NCBI RefSeq assembly: GCF_900100275.1
Contig: NZ_FNET01000036.1
Span: 1-43,615, forward strand
DNA: 43,615 bases
Reading direction: 5' to 3'
DNA from: Lentzea albidocapillata subsp. violacea
Lineage (GTDB): Bacteria > Actinomycetota > Actinomycetes > Mycobacteriales > Pseudonocardiaceae
The position numbers and the translations under genes were made by a program. Of the stretch, positions 38,981 to 43,615 are shown one piece after another; position 1 is the first letter of the stretch, and every line of letters begins with the position of its first letter. A model generated the notes under the pieces. The model was not told the origin of the DNA. It was given only the letters and a program-made list of their open reading frames with translations, and ran no database searches.

Positions 38981-39519
38981 CCGACATGCCCGAGGAGTGG
39001 AACGGGACTGCCGTGGTGGTGGTCGGAGACCGCGAAATCCCCTGCTCTGCCCGCCTACGGGTCGCTACGGGCCTGATCAGCGGCACCGACATCCCGATGG
39101 CCAGCTGGGAAGGAGCGGTCGAGATCCGCCCGGAGCTGTTCGAGGCAGACCCCGATTTGAAGGCGTTCCTGCAGAGCCAGCACTGGCAGCACGTCACTCT
39201 GCGCCTGCCTGACGGCCGCGAGGGACTCGCGACCCTCGACGGGCTGCACCTGGACCCCGCCGAACACCAGCTGGCCCACCTGTTCCCCGCCCCCGAACTG
39301 TTCCTCGACGGCAAGGCCGGAGCCCCCTTCCACGACCCCGTGGCCGCAGTGACGGACTCTGCCCCAGCCAACGACGGCCGAGCCGCTGTTCGGCTTGCCA
39401 CGCAAGGGTTCCCACAGGGATTTAGTGCCGGCCTGAGCGCCGAGGCCCCCGACACCAGCGAGGATCGAGACCAGCGCGGCGGACCTGGGCAGAACAACGA
39501 GCCCGGCCTCGACCGCTGA
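38977..39519 (+). CDS. Unknown protein, 180 aa
   Basis: GTG 38977 has CTGGAG at 6-nt spacing and overlaps the mini-ORF stop; ATG 38986 is an alternative. The first 120 residues look beta-rich (GTAVVVVGDREIPCSARLRVATG; WEGAVEIRPELFEADP; HVTLRLPDGREGLATLDGLHLD). The C-terminus is low-complexity and acidic (SAEAPDTSEDRDQRGGPGQNNE). Function unknown; last gene of the operon. Confidence 0.6.
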   Translation: MTDMPEEWNGTAVVVVGDREIPCSARLRVATGLISGTDIPMASWEGAVEIRPELFEADPDLKAFLQSQHWQHVTLRLPDGREGLATLDGLHLDPAEHQLAHLFPAPELFLDGKAGAPFHDPVAAVTDSAPANDGRAAVRLATQGFPQGFSAGLSAEAPDTSEDRDQRGGPGQNNEPGLDR

Positions 39520-39561
39520 ACAGGCCGACCCGGCGATCTCACGGCCGACCACACTCCCGAG

Positions 39562-39599
39562 GCGGAAAACATCACAACCTCTCTCGTGATGCTTTCCGC
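39562..39599. promoter_or_regulatory. Hyphenated palindrome, copy 2
   Basis: GCGGAAAACATCAC and GTGATGCTTTCCGC flank a 10-nt spacer, one mismatch. It matches the element at 30433-30464 in inverse orientation and spacing. It lies 46 bp upstream of the ATG at 39645. TTGACC at 39610 and TAACGT near 39631 could be the promoter. Confidence 0.7.
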
Positions 39600-39644
39600 T
39601 TCAGAGGTGTTGACCCCGATCGGCACGTCGTAACGTCAGTTCCC

Positions 39645-40235
39645 ATGGGACGTGCCAGCGACGACATCGCGGAGGCCGAGGGCCGCCGGTGGCGGGACGC
39701 CCCTGCCTTCGCCGCGCGGCTCGCCGCCGTCGAACGCTGGCGCGCGAAGAACGAGACGTCGCCGCTGCTCGACGTACTCGGCAGGCCCGCCGGCGACGAG
39801 TGGACCGTGGGCCAGGACTACGCGCTCGGGCAGATACTCGCCCACCTACAGGCCGGTGACCTGCTGCTCACCGAGGTCAACCTGGCGGCCGCCAACACCG
39901 CCGACCCGTCCCCCGAGCTTCTGCGAGCCGCACTTCGTCCCCACGGGCACGTCCACGACACGGTCGCCGGCGGGTTGTTCGCGCGCTTCCCGATGATGCC
40001 GGCGGTGCCGGTGCGGCAGCTGTGGGCGCCGGTGCCGGACACGCGGTCGCTCGCCTCGCCGTCCACGATCCCGGTCCTACTCGGCACCGTGACGCCCGCC
40101 GCGGTGCTCGGCGCCCTGCGCGCCCAGACCGCCGTTGCGCGCTGGCCCGCCGGACATCGTTGTCTGTCTGTCCTGCTGACTCACCCGGTTGGTGCGGTTC
40201 TTCATGTCAGCTACCCGGTAGTAACACCAAGGTGA
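39645..40235 (+). CDS. Unknown protein, 196 aa
   Basis: ATG 39645 lies after a TAACGT-like -10, with no ribosome site, so it may be leaderless. The first 130 residues are helix-rich (DIAEAEGRRWRDAPAFAARLAAVERWRAKN; GQILAHLQAGDLLLTEVNLAAANT). The C-terminal part has hydrophobic stretches (IPVLLGTVTPAAVLGALRAQTAVARW). The family is not recognised. It is single, with a hyphenated palindrome as its only clear control site. Confidence 0.6.
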   Translation: MGRASDDIAEAEGRRWRDAPAFAARLAAVERWRAKNETSPLLDVLGRPAGDEWTVGQDYALGQILAHLQAGDLLLTEVNLAAANTADPSPELLRAALRPHGHVHDTVAGGLFARFPMMPAVPVRQLWAPVPDTRSLASPSTIPVLLGTVTPAAVLGALRAQTAVARWPAGHRCLSVLLTHPVGAVLHVSYPVVTPR

Positions 40236-41062
40236 GCGCCTACTTACAGAGTGACAAGTTGTTGTCACAAAGGACTCATTCGGGCCTAGATGGAAACGCG
40301 ATCAAGGTTTCTGTTCTGTGACATGACCCCCTCACAGCGGGGGGTTGCAGACGAGTCCTGTCCTACTCGCACCGAGAGCAGACCTGTGGACCGGTCAACT
40401 GGCGCCCAACCGCGCACGTGCCGGGCGTCACGCGCAGCGGGCCGGAGCCAAACCCGCAGGTCCTCCCGCTGATCCCCCCAGAGGGACTCCTCGCCTCTCA
40501 AATCAATTCCGAAATACATTTAGTCTGTGGGGTTGCAAAACTAATTGGCGTAGACATCTCAGCTGGAATGACTAGGGTCTAAACCAGTTAGGCAATTGCC
40601 GGCGCCTTGGAGTGTCTTCAAGATCGTGTGATCACGGAATAATTTGACACGATTACATTAGTACTAGGAACCCGTGCAACTTACTGCTAGCGTGGTTGAC
40701 CTGCGCAAACTAATTCCACTGGGTTCCGCGAGGTTCCACCCCCCGCCGGAACGACGCAGAACGACGCAGCCTGCTACTAGGCTGTTGACCGGTGCACAGC
40801 TTCCATTCCTCCGCTGGGCCCCCCAAAGGTCCCCCCGCCGGTGCGTGTACACGGGCTGCGTTTTGCGGCGGAGACCCTCCGTGTTAGCCTTTCCACACGA
40901 CAAAAAGCCCCAGGAAGTCGCTTGCCGATGAGTGCTCCCGGCTGACGTTCCTGCGGCTCAAGTCGAGCTATGTGGTTCTATCTGGCGTGTCGCAACCCCA
41001 GTATAGACAGGTCGCCCGGCGGTTGTGACCCGCCCATCGGCCTGGGCCCCACATGGCGGCAT
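40236..41062. other. Non-coding, relatively AT-rich region (origin or RNA candidate)
   Basis: No gene I can support lies here; open frames such as 40674-40931 have no ribosome site and read as shadows. Visible structure includes the GTGACAA/TTGTCAC inverted repeat (40251-40268), an ACCCCC/GGGGGT hairpin (40326-40345), ATCGTGT...ACACGAT arms (40623-40629, 40647-40653) around an AT-rich loop with TTTGACA, two GAACGACGCA direct repeats near 40749-40768 and a TACTAGG repeat. The low GC compared with the rest fits an origin of replication or a regulatory RNA; neither is shown. Confidence 0.5.
40251..40268. repeat. Inverted repeat GTGACAA-N4-TTGTCAC
   Basis: Perfect 7-bp arms separated by GTTG, at the edge of the AT-rich intergenic region, just after the gene ending at 40235. 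A dimeric-protein binding site is likely. Confidence 0.5.
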
Positions 41063-41095
41063 CGGCCCCCAGCAGCGGTAACGCTCTGGGGGCCG
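41063..41095 (+). terminator. Hairpin terminator
   Basis: Arms CGGCCCCCAG (41063-41072) and CTGGGGGCCG (41086-41095) pair over 10 bp, with an inner AGCG/CGCT stem on a GTAA loop. It could end a transcript from the 40.3-41.0 kb region or separate it from the gene at 41177. Confidence 0.65.
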
Positions 41096-41176
41096 CCTGC
41101 TGTCCGGGGGCAAGGCGTTCGTTGACGCGGCATGGTGTCTCGATCGGGTGAGGCCCCTGCTCGCCACCATGTCGCC

Positions 41177-41566
41177 ATGACCTCTACGACCGCCATCGAG
41201 CTCGGCGACCTGAGCGAGTACCTGCCCCACCAGGCCCATTCGCTCGGTTTCCTGGTGGAAGTCCACGTCGAGCGCCTCGCGGACCACCTCGTCGACACCC
41301 ACCTCGATCTGCTGGACGACGACGTCGCCGACGATCTGCGCGAGAAGTACGAGGCAGCCCACGAGGTCGACTACGCGGGTGTCGAGCGTGACCTGGAGGC
41401 CGTCATCCGCACCCGGTTGCGCAGCGTCGGCGTCGACCTGGTCGACGGGCGCCTGGTCGGCCGAGTGCCGCACCTGTCCCGTGACGAGCTGCGCCCGGTG
41501 ATCCTCCGGATCATCAACACGACGAACATCGCCACCCTGTTCGACCTGCACATGAGGCCGGTGTGA
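41177..41566 (+). CDS. Unknown acidic protein, 129 aa
   Basis: ATG 41177 was preferred to an upstream in-frame start at 41132 because the alternative N-terminus is Arg-rich shadow sequence. The chain is acidic with predicted helices (LVEVHVERLADHLVDTHLDLLDDDVADDLREKYEAAHEVD) and a basic patch (RTRLRSVGVDL). The family is not recognised. The stop overlaps the next gene's GTG (GTGA), so the two are coupled. Confidence 0.6.
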   Translation: MTSTTAIELGDLSEYLPHQAHSLGFLVEVHVERLADHLVDTHLDLLDDDVADDLREKYEAAHEVDYAGVERDLEAVIRTRLRSVGVDLVDGRLVGRVPHLSRDELRPVILRIINTTNIATLFDLHMRPV

Positions 41567-41859
41567 GCGGCCGGGTGCTGGGCGCGCTGGCCGCACGGCA
41601 CGACCTCGGCGAGGCCAACACCCTGGAGGAAGCGGTACTCGCGCACCTCGGCCCGACCGCCGACGCCCACGACGTCGAGGCGATCGTGAACGAGTACCTG
41701 GAGGCGTTGAACGCGGTGCTCGACCCGGTCGGGTTGTACATCGAGGACGACGAGGTCTTCGCGGACGGGCGGGTCGACGTCGAGGACGTGAACACGGAGA
41801 TCGACGACGCGTTCTTCCGCGTCGACCTGGCGGTCATCGCCGCGAGACACTGGCGCTGA
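41563..41859 (+). CDS. Unknown acidic protein, 98 aa
   Basis: GTG 41563 overlaps the preceding stop. The sequence is acidic and helical (LGEANTLEEAVLAHLG; DAHDVEAIVNEYLEALNAVLDP; YIEDDEVFADGRVDVEDVNTEIDDAFF). It resembles its operon partner in composition and may form a complex with it. There is no catalytic motif. It ends 75 bp before the convergent gene at 41934. Confidence 0.6.
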   Translation: MSGRVLGALAARHDLGEANTLEEAVLAHLGPTADAHDVEAIVNEYLEALNAVLDPVGLYIEDDEVFADGRVDVEDVNTEIDDAFFRVDLAVIAARHWR

Positions 41860-41933
41860 CCGGGCATGTCCGTGTCCGACCACCGCGAGACCTGTGCGGT
41901 GGTCCTGGTGCTCTGCGCCACCGAGACGAGGTC

Positions 41934-42338
41934 TCAGCGCAGCATGTCCGCCCGATCTTCGCGCTCGTTCCGGGCTTCCTGTGCGTGGCGTCGCCGGCGG
42001 TCCGCCAGTTCGTCCGCCAGCGCCCGCAGCTGCAGCGGCTCCCACGGGCCCTCGTCCGGCTCGGGAAGCTCCGCCAGGCGGGCGGTCGTCAGCACCGCGA
42101 GGCCCGCGCGAATCCGCTGGTACTCACGTTCCTCGGCCGCCGCCTGTTCGTCGGTCCACTCCCGCACGGGCAGGCCACGGGCCGCGAGTTCGTCGTTCAT
42201 CGCCCGCTTGTGCAGGTCGCTCCACAGGCCTTCCTCCGGCCAGGCGGCGAGCTGGGCGTCGGTCACGTGCCCGAACGCCGAGCGCAACCGGGCGTAGGCA
42301 TCTTCCTCGGAGATTTCCTCACCAAACCGTTGCGGCAT
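41934..42338 (-). CDS. Internally duplicated helical protein, 134 aa
   Basis: Two copies of one helical unit are visible: residues about 12-58 (AYARLRSAFGHVTDAQLAAWPEEGLW then RAMNDELAARG) and 70-116 (YQRIRAGLAVLTTARLAELPEPDEGPW then RALADELADRR). The shared pattern is R.R...T.A.LA..PE....W..L..RA..DELA.R. Function unknown. It is the distal gene of the leftward group 41934-43227; 62 bp separate it from 42401. Confidence 0.6.
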   Translation of the reverse strand: MPQRFGEEISEEDAYARLRSAFGHVTDAQLAAWPEEGLWSDLHKRAMNDELAARGLPVREWTDEQAAAEEREYQRIRAGLAVLTTARLAELPEPDEGPWEPLQLRALADELADRRRRHAQEARNEREDRADMLR

Positions 42339-42400
42339 CAGCCTTTTCTCTCTTCCTGTTCCTGTGTGGACTGTTGAACATCGTGCGCCGCGAAGTCCGC

Positions 42401-42904
42401 TTACGGGGCGGAGCGGTCCTCAACGGGTGTCGCAAGCGCGCTGACGGTGCGTGCGTGCAGGACGTCGCCAGGGCCGAGTCGGTCGGCGTAGCGCTGGGCC
42501 CCGCGCCGGTCCTTCTGTTCCAGCGCGGGCGCGAGCTCTTCCCACGTCACGCCGGCGTCGCGGGCGAGCGCGATCAGCGCGGACTCGAGGTCGTCGACGT
42601 CGGCGCGGACGAGTTGGTGCACGACGGTGAGCGCGGCGACCAGGTCGACCTGGCTGGGCATGGGTTTGGCGTTGGGCCCGTGATGGGTGGTGCGGTGCGC
42701 GTACTCGGCGCGCTTCCACACCTGCAGCGCGAGGGTGACCTGGTCGTGCAGTGCGAGCGTCTCGTCGAACCCGCTGGGCCAGCGCTGTTCGTGCTGCCGT
42801 TCGCGCAGGTGTCGCACGGCCGTGTAGGCGTCGCGCAGCGCCGGGTGCCGCCCGGTCACCGCGGGCGTCGCGTGGTCCTGGCCCTCGTGCTCGACGACGC
42901 TCAC
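42401..42904 (-). CDS. HTH-like protein, 167 aa
   Basis: GTG 42904 overlaps the upstream stop (GTGA). The middle is helical (DEALALHDQVTLALQVWKRAEYA-like, with Trp). Near the C-terminus is ARDAGVTWEELAPALEQKDRRGAQRYADRL, a helix-turn-helix-like motif common in actinobacterial regulators that bind DNA with a second Arg-rich helix. The tail is short. It is coupled to the 42901-43227 gene. Its targets are unknown but the divergent control region at 43228-43426 is a candidate. Confidence 0.65.
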   Translation of the reverse strand: MSVVEHEGQDHATPAVTGRHPALRDAYTAVRHLRERQHEQRWPSGFDETLALHDQVTLALQVWKRAEYAHRTTHHGPNAKPMPSQVDLVAALTVVHQLVRADVDDLESALIALARDAGVTWEELAPALEQKDRRGAQRYADRLGPGDVLHARTVSALATPVEDRSAP

Positions 42905-43227
42905 GCCGCGCCCAGACCCAGCAGCCGGCGCACGCCGCGCCCGATCGACCCGGCCGCGTCCACGAGCTCGTCGCCGAACCGGTGCGGCCGCAGCGCCTCG
43001 ACCGCGTCCTGCTCGGCAACGGCGGCGGGCGCCAGGACGACGTCGCGGAACGGTGAGGCGTCGCCGCACTCGGCCTGGCACTGCCGCTGGAGATCGTCGC
43101 GGTTGAGCGCGGCCGCGAGCTCGGCGACGTGGCTTGCCCGGTGCTGTGCCGCGAGCGAGCGCTCGATGCTGATCCGGACGTCGCGCTCGTGCGCGCACCG
43201 GTCCGCAGAGGTAGTGTCCATGTCCAC
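42901..43227 (-). CDS. Unknown protein, 108 aa
   Basis: The start is GTG 43227 or ATG 43221; TATAGT lies only a few bases upstream (43237-43232), so the transcript is probably leaderless or nearly so. The chain is helical with Cys-containing middle (NRDDLQRQCQAECGDAS) and a basic helix near the end (GSIGRGVRRLLGLG). It is divergent from the gene starting at 43427 across a palindrome-rich region. Function unknown. Confidence 0.6.
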   Translation of the reverse strand: MDMDTTSADRCAHERDVRISIERSLAAQHRASHVAELAAALNRDDLQRQCQAECGDASPFRDVVLAPAAVAEQDAVEALRPHRFGDELVDAAGSIGRGVRRLLGLGAA

Positions 43228-43426
43228 GGACTATAGACTAAAACGTCGGCAAATTGTGGACATACTGGCCGCTGATAAGTGGCTCTTATCAGTTTGAATA
43301 CTGCTGGGTCTCGTAAATGTGGATGACATATCAACAAAGCGAGAGGCAGTCTGCGTCTGTCGCAGTCGATTACGACAAGCGTAGACAAATTGCGATCGTC
43401 GCAAATCTGTGCGTAAAGTGTTGACT
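43228..43426. promoter_or_regulatory. Divergent control region with palindromes
   Basis: This 199-bp AT-richer gap separates two divergent units. It holds CTGATAAG-N5-CTTATCAG (43272-43292, perfect 8-bp arms), TTGCGA-N3-TCGCAA (43390-43404), a TGTCG...CGACA pair near 43366-43385 and the GCGTAAA motif (43411-43417), followed by TTGACT just before ATG 43427. Multiple operators and two promoters are inferred. Confidence 0.6.
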
Positions 43427-43615
43427 ATGACGCGACGAGACATTGTCAGCGATGTGTGCAACATCGTGTGCCCGCTTCCGGACAACCCCGGCGAGGACGC
43501 ATCCGAGGACGCCCGAGACGCCTTCAGCGTCGAGCTCGACATCGCCATAGACGCACAGGAACGGTTGCGGGGCGAGATCGAGGCAGCCTGGGAGGGCGGG
43601 GACGTCGACCCGCTG
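43427..43615 (+). CDS. HTH-containing protein, 5' part (continues at base 1)
   Basis: This is the N-terminal part of the 189-residue protein completed at 1-476. ATG 43427 opens 46 codons that are in frame across the circle join; the N-terminus is MTRRDIVSDVCNIVCPLPDN, with two Cys. No ribosome site precedes ATG 43427; TTGACT ends one base before it. The upstream palindromes suggest tight regulation. The last 95 bases duplicate bases 1-95. Confidence 0.8.
   Translation, partial: MTRRDIVSDVCNIVCPLPDNPGEDASEDARDAFSVELDIAIDAQERLRGEIEAAWEGGDVDPL
43521..43615. repeat. Terminal direct repeat, right copy (circle overlap)
   Basis: Identical to bases 1-95; see the left copy. It should be counted once when the circle is closed. 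Confidence 0.95.

Noticed and set aside
40674..40931. 85-codon frame in the AT-rich region
   Set aside because: There is no ribosome site, composition is unlike its neighbours and the region contains many short repeats, which fits non-coding DNA better.

Overview
This window is almost certainly one complete circular conjugative plasmid of 43,520 bp. Bases 43521-43615 are identical to bases 1-95, as in a contig of a circle that overlaps itself, and a gene reads uninterrupted across the join (43427 to the end, continuing 1-476). The DNA is very GC-rich with strong G/C at third codon positions. The gene families point to a high-GC actinomycete, probably Pseudonocardiales (inference): SCO6880-family and DUF6668-like transfer proteins, DUF4913, and an XRE-DUF5753/DUF397 pair.

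Layout. 43.2 kb through 0 to 1.2 kb: a divergent control region and small Zn-ribbon/HTH genes. 1.3-3.5 kb: three leftward unknown genes, with two copies of one AT-rich promoter/operator element. 3.7-8.5 kb: mobilization block, consisting of a small coiled-coil protein, a candidate oriT made of stacked palindromes, a MobC-like protein, a relaxase, and a large protein with two tandem FtsK-gamma-like winged helices. 8.7-17.3 kb (leftward) and 17.5-20.8 kb (rightward): a type IV secretion system expressed from a divergent promoter. It encodes a VirD4/TraG coupling protein, VirB4, an SCO6880 protein, a VirB6/TrbL-like protein, a VirB8-like protein, a small VirB2-like membrane protein, a MinD-like protein, an excisionase-type HTH, a lipoprotein, a lytic transglycosylase/M23 hydrolase and a double DnaB-N protein. 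20.9-27.3 kb: accessory and regulatory genes (Uma2 nuclease, XRE-DUF5753 with DUF397, XRE plus TPR pair, possible cysteine hydrolase).

27.4-30.3 kb: partition operon parA-parB-membrane protein with two clusters of three GCTAGC boxes at exact 12-bp period, a strong centromere candidate. 30.6-33.3 kb: a small RHH-like gene and the replication gene, an archaeo-eukaryotic-primase-type initiator with a C-terminal winged helix. 33.9-40.2 kb: accessory operons under a shared CCCCGTTTAAAC operator (unknown gene, SprT-like zincin with Zn ribbon, long coiled-coil protein, Zn-ribbon proteins, two overlapping mini-ORFs). 40.2-41.1 kb: a non-coding, relatively AT-rich stretch that may hold the origin or a regulatory RNA. 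41.2-43.2 kb: small acidic and HTH-like proteins.

The genes form a self-transmissible plasmid with replication, partition, relaxase, T4SS and wall-opening functions. No transposase, integrase, resistance gene, tRNA, rRNA or CRISPR array was seen. Dispersed identical palindromes in front of separate operons suggest several plasmid-wide regulatory circuits.
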